From Piper betle (lineage: Eukaryota; Streptophyta; Magnoliopsida; Piperales; Piperaceae): a stretch of DNA of 64,000 bases. Under the pieces are notes generated by a model. The model was not told the DNA's origin. It ran no database searches and saw only the letters and a list, made by a program, of their open reading frames with translations. The position numbers were made by a program, and so were the translations under genes. The stretch is from NCBI GenBank assembly GCA_033002965.1, contig JAURVB010007689.1, positions 1 through 64,000 on the forward strand, written 5' to 3'. Below are positions 13,401 through 22,854 of this stretch, one piece after another (the stretch's first letter is position 1; every line of letters starts with the position of its first letter).

Positions 13401-15384
13401 CTCTTTCATAAACAGACACGTGAAACTCTCCTCTCTCTGACTTGCACCAAAGTCTTACGTGGTTTTGCAGTTCTCATGCCAATCATTTACGACATTAGAG
13501 ATTGTTGAAGTGTTAGTATGTGTGTGACACTAATTTGATGTTGACTGTTTCCTTCTTGTCTCTAAATTAGAACCTTTAGTTGAAGAGTTGTAGATGTTAT
13601 CTCTTTGAATCAGGGATCAATTGCACGGTTGCACCTACCTTATCATATATAAAAGATCAACATACAGGGAATAGATAACATTTTCACCCTCTAAATCCCT
13701 ATTTTGTTTTATCTTCTACCTGCAGTCTTTTTGTATTTCAAAGAGACCATAATTTTCTTCGCACTTTATCTATATGCAAGTGTTAGCACTGTAAGTCTCC
13801 GTCAATTCTAACATCTAAAGAAAAATGAGAGAGAGAGAAGCCAATGTGCACAACCATAAAATTGTAATAGAAACCAAGCAAACAAGTCTTTGACAGAAAT
13901 TAATAGAAAAGGACTTGGATACCTCAGCAGAAAGATTTAGCAAAGTTTGCTTTGACGTGCCTTCCTTACTAAATTTGTGCCCTGAAAACATCTTTGTAAA
14001 ACACGTGACAAGGAGTAGAAAAAGAAAATAAAAGGCATGCACAATCTTTTATTTTATTATTTCTTCGGTTGTGAGATTACAATGGATGAATGGCAAAAGA
14101 CCACCTATCCACCAAACTATAATGGGAAATTCCAAATTAGTAACATCATCAGTTCATAAGAATATTTCAGAAATAAGAAATTTAATGCACATGCAAGAAA
14201 GACTAAGGACACTAACTACAAATCCAAAGTATATCTATTATAACAAATTTGACAACATCACTATATGGTTTTTTGAGATAGAAACAATAGTATCCCAGTA
14301 TGCAGTTCACTTTACGATCAAATAATTGAAAACATAACATGCAATAAAATTAACATCTTACAAAGAAAAGAGATAAGAGTCAGAACTATAAGACTACGAA
14401 ATCTTACCTTTGATGGTATGAAAACTAACATCAAGCATGTTAGATGAACCTGGCTCATTAGGAATGAAAACAAATTGTTCATCCGTCTGCACTCAATTAC
14501 AAGTAAAATAAACAAACATTAAGATCTAACAGAAACCAAAATAATAATAATAATAAATAATAATAATATAAACATGAGATACACATTGCACGGTGCAATG
14601 TCAACTATAAAAATCGAATAAAATAAATTACACATTAAAGAATCACATTATACGGTGTAATGTCAATGCACAGTCTAATGTCAATTATAGAAAAAGAACC
14701 AGAACGTAAATTACGGCTCTTTGGTACATGAATTCACCAATTAGAGATAACGGTGGTGTCACCCTATTATAACAAGGACATTGCTAATCGTTTAAAAGAT
14801 TACATGCTATGGCTACCTCATTTGACGATTGCAGACAAATCTACAATATACTAAATAACAAAATAAAAGTGAAAATACATACTAAAAAAAGCAATAAATT
14901 AAAGCTCTTTTTTCAATAAATAAATTCTAGCTCTTGAATCAAGAACGCAGACAGTGCAAGCTGCCGACCATTGCAATGATTTCAACTACTTGCTCCACCC
15001 CCGCCACCCCCATTCCGTAATTGCAGACAAGGCCACGTCATTACGAATGCTAATTAGCAAAATCAAAATTAAGCACTCTTAGAACACCAGGGGCCTTGAG
15101 ACTGCTAATCATCCTCCTCTCAATGAGTACACGAAGTTGCTACCATCATTCCAAAATTGCAAGCAAAACCAACTGCATTAATAAACTAAATAGCCAAAAT
15201 CGAAATTGCTACCCTATCCCCACATTTGTAAACAAACCCACCGCACTACGAATGCTAAATAGCAGAGAGAGAGAGAGAGAAGGAAAAGAAAGTCACGATT
15301 CAGCCTCACCATTTGAAGAACGCCCGGAATCCCAGGCTGCTTGAGCTGAGGTTTGTACTTGGCGCGCATGTTCAGAAACCCCAT
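6381..15384 (-). CDS. TFB1: TFIIH subunit p62 homologue (TFB1), two frame breaks
   Basis: Core subunit of TFIIH, the nuclear complex that opens promoters for RNA polymerase II and DNA around lesions in nucleotide-excision repair. I traced 20 exons (1863 nt plus stop region, about 621 residues, near the plant family length). The product starts MGFLNMRAKYKPQLKQPG, the p62 PH-like domain. It continues through two BSD domains (ELERRCKLLLED..FWATRK and FNLTPEIIHQIF..DFWTKYFRADF) and a C-terminal region with DINRHAAVVLEGR, DPREYFDSQQANALRALG and a final ERPNGVC. Exon 5 loses frame in an A6 run (plus 12143-12148) and exon 10 in an A5 run (plus 10646-10650); adding one base in each restores the family sequence. 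The exon 3/4 junction is also not in a clean frame. It is either a young pseudogene or a sequence with base errors. Identity is secure; function is uncertain. Confidence 0.88.
14541..14690. repeat. AAT microsatellite and repeated small hairpin in TFB1 intron 1
   Basis: An interrupted AAT/ATA run lies at 14541-14570. Next is CATTGCAC-G-GTGCAATG (14584-14600), an exact inverted repeat, followed by TCAACTATAAAAA. A diverged copy, CATTATAC-G-GTGTAATG then TCAATGCAC and TCAATTATAGAAA, lies at about 14646-14692. I see this only as non-coding local duplication. Confidence 0.6.
15264..15281. repeat. GA microsatellite in TFB1 intron 1
   Basis: Perfect GA dinucleotide run just downstream (minus-strand sense) of TFB1 exon 1. 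Confidence 0.8.
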
Positions 15385-16034
15385 TGCGAGGGCCCGATCA
15401 GGACCGGCGAGAATCGGCGGATCGAAGGGGAACGACTGCCCTCCGTTTTTTAAAGCAGCAGTCCGTCGTCCATGGGAAGATTAGGTGAACGGAGGCGGCG
15501 GATTCGAGGTCTCTGAAGCCGGCGGCCGGAGCGGTTGGGGACGGCGGAGAGCGGGTGCACCGCCAGCCGCCGGCGAGGATCTTGGCCGACCTCCGACGCA
15601 GTTTACTCTGGGAGTCGGTAAACGGAGGAACGAGACTCGCGGAGACCTCGCACTCGTTCTGCCTTACGAAAGTTGGACTTTATATAAGCTCTCCTTCAAC
15701 TCGCCCCTAATACTTGTTGATTGAATAGAGTCTTGTACAAAGCTGGACTTGATTGGATTCTACAAGTTTTAACAATAAATTAGCCTAATATAACCCACAC
15801 AATGTGCGGGTATGATCTTATTTGATGATAAGCTTAACAAGCTTAAAAACAAACTTCTACTCAATTACATTTGACTATCTTGATCTTTTCGGTGTAAAGC
15901 CTTCGTCTTCATGTGTAATCGTTTGGTTCTAAGTAGTTTAAGTTCAATTGTGTTGGGCCCTATGAGCTCTAAAAGAAACTTTAAACAAATTTTACTATTA
16001 ATATATATACAAGTTACTAATATCATTTATAGTC
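15385..16034. other. TFB1 5' flank
   Basis: Positions 15385-15660 are GC-rich and probably the TFB1 leader and core promoter. The plus-strand frame at 15485-15724 is composition-driven. Positions 15720-16034 are AT-rich with no feature I can name. Confidence 0.45.
15675..15690 (-). promoter_or_regulatory. Candidate TATA box of TFB1
   Basis: The minus strand reads AGCTTATATAAAGTCC here, a good TATA box about 295 bases upstream of the TFB1 start codon. That leaves room for a GC-rich 5' untranslated region of roughly 250 bases. No transcript data support it. Confidence 0.4.
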
Positions 16035-16945
16035 AGAGAGCCGATTTCCTGCGCCAAAGGCCGGAAATCGGCTTCTCGCCACAATGATCTGGGCCGTCCG
16101 ATTAAAAGACCCAGATTTATTAGTTTTTAAAAAAAAAAAATTTAATTTGATCGGGACCGTCCGATTAGAAGGACGGTCCAGATCATATGAAGGGCGGAGG
16201 CGAAGCGCCACCGCCGTGGCGGGGAGGGTGGCCGACCCTTTGCCTCGGCGCCCGCCACGGCCCCGGCCCCGCCCCGGCCAGATCTGGCCACCGCCAGATG
16301 CGGGCAGTGGCAGCCGCGGCCGGATCTAGTCGGCGGCGGCCAGATTTGGCCACGGCTGCCCGCCCGCATCTGGCGGCGGCCAGATCTGGGCGGGGCGCTG
16401 CTCCGCCGCGTCGTCACCCCACCCTCTTGGCCGCCACCCCTTCGCGAGGCTCCCCCTCCCTCCTCCTCGCTCCCCGCCGCGGACGCCGCCCAGCCGCAGA
16501 TGCCCATCCGCCCCCCTCCCCATCGACCCCGTCGCGGCCGGGCGGGGGTGGGCGAGGGCCGGGCGAGGCGACATGGGGGGCGGAGGCGGCGCGCCGCGAC
16601 CACCCGGCGGCCAGATCTGGGCGCGGTGCTCCGCCTCCGCCCCCCCCATGCCGCCCTCGCCCGGCCTCGCCCACCCCCCTGCCGGCCGCGACGGGGTCGA
16701 TGGGGAGCGGGGCGGATGGGCGTCCGCGGCTGGGCGGCATCCGCGGCGGGGGAGCGAGGAGGGAGGGAGGGGCGACGCGGCACGGGAGGAGAGGGGAGGT
16801 GCTACGGGCGGCGACGGGGGCGACGCGGCGGTGGGCGGGGGTATTTTTGGAAATTTTTTTTAATAAGGGATCTGGGCCGTCCTTATAATCAGACGACCCA
16901 GAGAAGAGCTTGGGGCAGGAAATTTTTCTGCCCCTTGCTCTTCTT
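16035..16945. mobile_element. GC-rich foldback (long inverted repeat) element
   Basis: The core is a near-palindrome centred on CCAGATCTGG (16611-16620). Sequence at about 16450-16610 reappears inverted at about 16621-16775, for example CATCGACCCCGTCGCGGCC on one side and GGCCGCGACGGGGTCGATG on the other. Outer arms keep weaker inverted similarity (ATCTGGGCCGTCC near 16087 and 16870). Each end is capped by its own hairpin: AGCCGATTTCC/GGAAATCGGCT at 16039-16073 and GAAGAGCTTGGGGCAG/CTGCCCCTTGCTCTTC at 16903-16943. Because the two strands are nearly the same, long arginine/proline-rich frames appear on both; these are not genes. It looks like a foldback or large MITE-like element. I found no clear target duplication. 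Confidence 0.65.
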
Positions 16946-18202
16946 CACTTTTAATATATAATTTACCCAACAAATGAGATCTCTTCCTGATCAGATCACT
17001 TATAAGACTTGCATTTTGCAATATTATCCGACCACTTAAGGGCCTAGCATTTTGCAATATCTTGCCATGACTTGCCTTGATATGCTGTTAATTATTTAGG
17101 CTCTGCTCAATTTTAGCAATGTCCTACAAACCGGCATTGGGCTCTAGACAAATGAACGAACTATTTGATATGTTAAACATACAATTTCTGGGGGCATTGT
17201 ATCCATCTATAGTAAGCATAGTTAATGAATGAACAAACTATTTGATATGTTAAACATACGATTTCTCGGGGCATTGTATCCATCTATAGTAAGCATTGTT
17301 AATGAAAACAAACAAGTAAACTTGCTAATGCAACTTCTAATTTTTGTGTATCCTATCAAATTTGACGTGCATATATTAATTTAGGGTTAGGAGACCATCT
17401 GCTCACGTTGTTACCCTTGTAAAATTTCTTTGTAAAATTTCACGTTGTCCTAATTCTACAAAAATAATTTGTTTGACATTTCTCCTTTTACTTGGTGTCC
17501 AGCTTCTCAAGAAATAAGATTGTCCCATTATTAGCCTATTTACAAGTCACCAAAGTTATTCATAACCGATATGGGATAAACCCAACACCGGAATCACTTC
17601 TTAAATTCTTTGTAATACATCATAGTCAATGACAGATTTTGTGTTATGCTTAGAGTTTGAGATAAATCAAATTGTGTGGAACCCATTAATTGTATTTAGT
17701 TATTCTGGCAACAGAATCAAAACTCAGTATCATTGAGAAGTGTTCTAAAACAATGATCGTGATCATCATCAATAATGATAGAGGCCCATAAGATCGTTGT
17801 TCATTTGGACACGAATCTTTCTTCTCCAGACACTTGATCAGTCAACAAACTGCAACTAAAGAAATTTATTGTTCATTAAAGTTCTACAATTATCTGAATG
17901 ACACTCATTTTGAAAAAAATCCTTAAAAATCACCTCATTTTTTGTTTGGTGAGCAGGAGGAACTGCAGTATAACTAGCAAGAACTCTTGTTGTGAAACAG
18001 CTAAAAAATATGACAAATTTACACTAATTGAAATGCTTGTGACGATTTCCTTAAAAAGAATAAGCTAAATGCAATCTATAATAGCTATTTATTTTAAAGC
18101 AATCTATAATAACTTCAGATGCAAGCTCAGACGGTAATGGAACACTCAGTTAAAAGGTGAAAGCTAAATGTAGCATTAAATTGGGAAAGGGATGAAAATT
18201 AC
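16946..18202. other. Intergenic, AT-rich
   Basis: I see no gene. Apart from the tandem repeat at 17152-17305 there is nothing I can name. Confidence 0.5.
17152..17305. repeat. 77-bp tandem duplication
   Basis: Two adjacent 77-base units (17152-17228, 17229-17305), each with ACTATTTGATATGTTAAACA and GTATCCATCTATAGTAAGCA. They differ at only a few positions, so the duplication is young. Confidence 0.85.
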
Positions 18203-18287
18203 CTTGCGTCCAACCAAATCATAAGTGACGATCACTTTGCTTGGCCTTGCCCGGTCAGCATCTTCAATTTCTTGTTGCTTCTTCCTT
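18203..18287 (-). pseudogene. Single exon-like remnant of an ASC-1/TRIP4-type protein gene
   Basis: The minus strand has an acceptor-like TTTTTTCAAG, then an open segment reading RKKQQEIEDADRARPSK and VIVTYDLVGRK, then a GTAATT donor. The charged stretch followed by KV-x-V-T-x-D-x-x-GRK is what I recall from the region after the zinc finger of activating signal cointegrator 1 (TRIP4) proteins. I find no neighbouring exons on either side, so this is most likely a gene fragment moved or left behind. The family call rests on memory of a short motif and is tentative. Confidence 0.4.
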
Positions 18288-18496
18288 GAAAAAATTCAAA
18301 GATGTTAATTAACATGAAAAGAGAAGATAATTGCATCTGTAAAATGTAAAACGAACAAACTTTAAATAATCAAAACAAAGAAAGTGGTAAATCAGTTACT
18401 TAAGCTTAGAATAAAAGTGAAGAGCTTTTTGCTGAAAAGAAGGATGGGTAACACCTCCCACAGTTAATGATATCGTCATTATTCCCTACTGCTAGT

Positions 18497-18763
18497 CATC
18501 ATTATACAATGCCTCAAAATTGCATCTTCAATCAAGAAGGAAAAGAAACTCATTAAGAGTCATCCCATTCTTCCCGACAAGACAAGAGAGTGGATGAAGG
18601 AGTGCGTGTCCCATGTCCCCACCTTCTTGGATCTGATGGAGGAGAGTGTATACCGTGACTACACCCTCGAGTCCCTTCCCTACCGCTGCTGGAGGATATT
18701 GGAACTCCTCTTTGGAGAAGAGGAAGAAGTAGGGGACAGGGAATGGATCAGACGGTTTTCCTA
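18497..18763 (+). pseudogene. Unrecognised coding-like remnant
   Basis: An open stretch without a clear start, reading HPILPDKTREWMKECV, then PTFLDLMEESVYRDYTLES, PYRCWRILELLFGEEEE and a stop after WIRRFS. Codon-like composition and a run of charged, aromatic-rich residues set it apart from the surrounding AT-rich DNA. I do not recognise the family. It may be a captured or decayed gene piece. Confidence 0.3.
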
Positions 18764-19701
18764 GAGGGGAAGGGATGCTCCTTTTGGAACCGAGGGCGTG
18801 TGGAGTCGGCAAAGAGGCGTCAATTTTGGGGGAGGATGCACGAGAGCAATTGAACGAGCGACAACGGTGCTTTCGATGTTAGGGAATGAAAGTTTCTTAC
18901 TCTTAATGCAGAAGGCTGCCCTATTGACAGGAGTGAAGTCTTACTAAGGTAGTGATACTGGTGCGGTTGGATCACCTCAATTTTAGGGAGTTAATGCTTG
19001 TTGGGTATGCTTGCCTGGTATTTTAGTTTGACACTGCTTCAAAAGAAAGGAACCGAAGTACTGTGAGCTAAGCTTTGAGAGGGAAAGAAGACGGCAAGAG
19101 ATGCAATGATTGAGGCAGCTCTGGAATTAATTTGCACTCAGCAAAGTACGAGAGGCTATCAACTTCTCCCTTTTATAGGTAAGAGGGAATGGTGGCTTTT
19201 TTTAAAAAAATTGAATATAAATTAACCGTGACTTAAACTCAAATTATGCATGACGAGATCCTTGACGACATTGATTGGAATTTATAAAAAAACATAATAT
19301 TTGTGAATATAAAACATTTATTTATTTATTAGGTATATTTTTTGTCAAATCCTATTTGAATTTTACAATTCATGTATAATTTTTGGTATAAAATTTACCA
19401 CATTTTAGAGAGTTTTTTATTTATTACTTAGTCCATCAATAAAGAGCAAGGCATCGATCTTGGCCATTAGAATGTTAAACCACGTGAATTTTATCTTATC
19501 TTTTTAGTGTATTATTAGTGTATTTCAACTATGTATCAATAAAGAGCAAGACATCTTGGCCCTTAGAATGTTAAACAACCTTTGTTAACTATCATATTTT
19601 GCTATTTGTTGCGTTTTTTGCAACAGGTACTGAAAACGCTTTAGTTCGGTGGCCAGTTTATGATGGTGTCGCTTATAAATCATTTTTATTTTGAGTGAGC
19701 A
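18764..19701. other. Intergenic
   Basis: Positions 18764-19200 are of mixed composition with no frame I can name; 19200-19700 is AT-rich. A short phrase (AATAAAGAGCAAG..CATC..TTGGCC) recurs at about 19438-19465 and 19536-19563, a small local duplication. Confidence 0.45.
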
Positions 19702-21020
19702 ATGACAGAAGATAAGAAGGGATGGATCAAAAAATTTGATGGAAGGAACTTCCCATGGTAGAAGATATGGAGGGCTTATAAACCATTGACATATATGAAG
19801 TCGAAAAGTTGACAATTGAGGAGTGAGTATTCTTGAATAGAGAAGCTTTGGCGCAGATTTGATTGAGCTTGATTGGAAAGTACTACTTCAGGTTTGATGT
19901 CTATTTTATCTAGATTACACGAAGAGTCTTCTACTTCGAATAGGTTTTTCTTGTTTAGAAGTTGACCAATCTTGTATGTTTGAAACAACTTTGATTTTTT
20001 ATCATTTGAATGATTTTAATATTGTTTAGAATCAACTTGAATCCTTTGATGCTATATTTTCTAATGATATTAAGGCTCTGATATTTCTATATTCATTACA
20101 GAATAATTAGAAGGTTGCGGTGATGGTTATTCGTAATGCTTCAAAGCATTGTAAAGAATAATGAGTTCTTAAGTAGGGACATGGAGGATAGTTTCACAGC
20201 TGCGGTACTATTAGTAAAAATGCTAGAGGCGGGACAAAGGCAAAAATATTAATGGGAAATCATATGGACGGAGAGGTTCGTAGGAGAAATTGAAAATACT
20301 ATGCTAGTCCTCCAAGGCTAAAGAACATGTTAGAAAAGATCATCCTAAGTGAGAAAGGTGGAGATGAGTAAATGTTACCATGGGTGAAGACTACGAAAAC
20401 GTATGTTTATTTCTTCGTATAGACATGCCATCAAATTTGTGGTTCGTGCAATCCGGTACCGTATTCTATTATACTGCTTGTAACATTTCTGTTGAATGTG
20501 ACTTAAGGCATGTGAATATTGCTTATTGGTAATAACAGGAAATGTAAGATCATGGCCAAGAGAACTATCTTGTTGAAGTTGCATGGTGGTGGTCAACTCT
20601 TTCTGCAAGAGGTAAGACATATACCTAATTTGATGAAGTATCCATTAGTAAGTTGTATGGTGATGGCTATAATGTCTACTTTTGTCAAAATCAGTTGAAA
20701 ATTTACAAGGGTGCAATGATAATGTCTAAGGGTGTGAGTAAGCGATGACATTGACTTATTTGAAGATTTGTTTCCTTAAAAAGTAAAAAAAGTACTTACA
20801 GTGGATAGAGTAACATCCATTCGTGATTCTTGAATTTGTGCCATCGTAAATAAATCTAAGGTCTTTGGAGCATTCAAAATGTATATAACTCTTATAGGGA
20901 ATTAAACAAGTTTGAAGCTTGATAAGCATGGTGTTTAGAAAAACACCTACATTTAGCTTGAGTTTTAGCACGAGTCTTGAAGATCAAAATTTATTTTGAG
21001 GTAAGCCAAAGGGGGGGAGG
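19702..21020 (+). mobile_element. Decayed Ty1/copia retrotransposon remnant
   Basis: ATG at 19702 opens MTEDKKGWIKKFDGRNFPW, the usual start of copia Gag (KFDG-x-NF-x-W), then hits a stop. Further pieces follow in changing frames: STSNRFFLF near 19930, a zinc-knuckle relic (SSKAKEHVRKDHP) near 20310-20350 with its Cys/His lost, and the gag-pre-integrase phrase VRHIPNLMKYPL then KLYGDGYNVYFCQNQLKIYKG near 20610-20710. A purine tract CCAAAGGGGGGGAGGG at about 21007-21022 would be the polypurine tract before a 3' LTR. Protease, integrase and reverse transcriptase are missing. The element is long dead. Confidence 0.65.
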
Positions 21021-22257
21021 GTGGTTGAGTTAACCCTACATATTTTTGTGATTAATTGTATTTCAAGTCTCTTTTAGGAGCCTATAAGGCTTAACATAAA
21101 GATTTTGAATCTTTTTAAGTAATTGAGACTCACGATTCATGTGACTTAAATCAATTGACAATTGTGCATTGTACGCCAGAAATGTGTGACAACTCAAGGC
21201 GTGCACATAGGGGAGGTAGGAAGAAATGTAATTCTAAACGGGTAGTAAAAGGGTTTGGTTAGAGGGATAATATTGTCTTTCTCAAAAGGATTTTGCCCTC
21301 GAGCTTGAATTGAGAGCAGTGAAGCGACCTCTAAGACGGAAATATTACTTGAGGTAAAAAAACAAGATGTGTTTATTTTGTGCGGAAAATATTAGGAAGA
21401 TGCTAGAGAGATCCAATTTGTACAAATAAATTTAAGAAATGTTGTAGATTGTAAAATGCTCGACAACAATACCTGTGAAAAGGTAAAGGCCAACAATGGC
21501 TTCGTGTAGCATGTTGTAGAGTTTATCACGCCTGACCTAATCTAGCCAAGCTTCATTGCCTTGTTAAGTGGAGCTGGTCTCAACAAATTTGTCAACGATA
21601 AGTCGACCACTGCGGTTGATGGTAGGAGGACGTTGCTACAGTCAATCTTGCAAGAATCCATTTTTTTAATAAATGGAATAAATCAAAATTTAATAAGTGA
21701 ACTCAAAAGATAAGGTCTTATCATCATAAAAAATCTTGTTTTAGTAAATATTTTTTGACTTCCTTCACTTTTTGTAGATAAGATCTTGAAGACTTTTTTT
21801 GTGAAAAGCATTATATTATATATGTATTAGCCGTTGACGTTAGAAAAAATAAATACGTTTTATCCACTTCGGAGAAAAAATAATATAATATAAACTATAT
21901 AATCAACTGATTTTTCAACCAGGCGTACACATAAAGGGCATACTTTCAAAATTTTCATTCAGCTGTAAACTTTTGTTAGAATATCAACTATTTTTAAATT
22001 TTGCCAAACCATTTAAATTACAAGGCTGCAATTTTTTTAAATAGTCAAAACTACCTACATCATTAAACCATTCTTATAATCAAAGAACTTATATTATATA
22101 AAAGCTGATACTAAGGGGTACTGAAAGTGGCAATATACTTATACATTTAAACTGTGAATTTATATTAATGAGTTAATGAAATTAATTTTTAAGCATTAAA
22201 TGCATTCACACATTTTTTATACGATTTACTGTTAAAAAAACAACATACCTCTCACTC
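21021..22257. other. Intergenic, AT-rich
   Basis: This may include decayed copia LTR sequence at its left end. I see no gene. The right end is upstream DNA of the small membrane-protein gene at 22497. Confidence 0.45.
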
Positions 22258-22266
22258 TATATAAAT
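22258..22266 (+). promoter_or_regulatory. Candidate TATA box of the first small membrane-protein gene
   Basis: TATATAAAT lies in CT-rich DNA 231 bases upstream of the ATG at 22497. Placement is compatible with a core promoter and a short leader. Confidence 0.4.
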
Positions 22267-22496
22267 CTCATTCAGTGGCTTGAGTATATAGTATAGAAGA
22301 GATTCCCACTATGTTTACAAGTTAAACTCATTAATAAGTATAATCTTATTTATAGTAGATTAACGGTGAAATACTAATCATTTATACTTCCAACCTATTT
22401 TAACAGTGCACGGTAAAACCCCCTAATTATTCTTTTTACACCATCTTCCCTCCATCTTGCTCTTGGCCGACGTTGTGCCCCCTCTCAGCACCGGCC

Positions 22497-22832
22497 ATGG
22501 CAGGCAGTTTCATTGCTGGCTCTGGCAGAGCGCACATGATCATCACCGTCGTACTCTTCCTTCTCGTCGTCGCATTCCTTCTCACGATCCTTTTACTCTC
22601 GGGCGACTTCACCGGCCTCTTTGTGCTCGTCTTGATAGCGCCGCTCGCCCTCATCTTCCTTGCCCTCATCTCCCTCGCCGTATTTGCACGGATTTATTTA
22701 GCTGTTACCCCGGCAGCCGGCAACATCAACGTCGAGGAGATCACCGACGATGAAGAAGCCCTTGCCTGCGACCGGCTTCGAGTTGGCCCATCAAGACTGG
22801 TTCCCGCCGGCGGCCACGAATCTGGAGCTTAG
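22497..22832 (+). CDS. Small membrane protein, one two-helix unit (unrecognised family)
   Basis: ATG at 22497 sits in a GGCCATGGC context and gives 111 residues in one GC-rich exon. Two hydrophobic helices (about residues 14-34 and 40-60) are joined by a short loop, SGDFTG. Then comes a polar tail (NINVEEITDDEEA). The unit is clearly related to both halves of the protein at 24677-25636: the F-T/S-G loop and IFLALISLA are shared. After DDEEAL the frame seems to slip: one base along, the DNA reads FELAHQDWF..LELSPSTFQAR and stops at TGA 22852-22854, matching the other gene's VELAS..PELSSLPSTFLPR ending. So either the tail is altered here or the gene is decaying. Function unknown. Confidence 0.55.
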   Translation: MAGSFIAGSGRAHMIITVVLFLLVVAFLLTILLLSGDFTGLFVLVLIAPLALIFLALISLAVFARIYLAVTPAAGNINVEEITDDEEALACDRLRVGPSRLVPAGGHESGA

Positions 22833-22854
22833 CCCCTCTACGTTCCAGGCTCGA

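Larger units (their letters stand above)
10552..15384 (-). other. TFB1: TFB1 exons 1-10 (PH-like and BSD domains)
   Basis: Exon borders read from splice signals, in transcript order: 15384-15310, 14486-14408, 13981-13923, 12850-12776, 12203-12066, 11891-11816, 11680-11537, 11332-11288, 10848-10792, 10706-10552. All have GT..AG introns. Exons 1-4 give the PH-like domain (TDEQFVFIPNEPG, FEFENFSDRDICRDFV). Exons 5-7 give the first BSD domain and exons 8-10 the second. The start of exon 4 is the weak point: the acceptor at 12850 shifts frame by one against exon 3, while an acceptor 20-odd bases further on keeps frame but drops residues SGNQ. Exons 5 and 10 each lack one base. Confidence 0.8.

Noticed and set aside
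16142..16961. Long arginine/proline-rich frames on both strands
   Set aside because: They come from the near-palindromic GC-rich core; both strands give almost the same peptide and none resembles a known protein.
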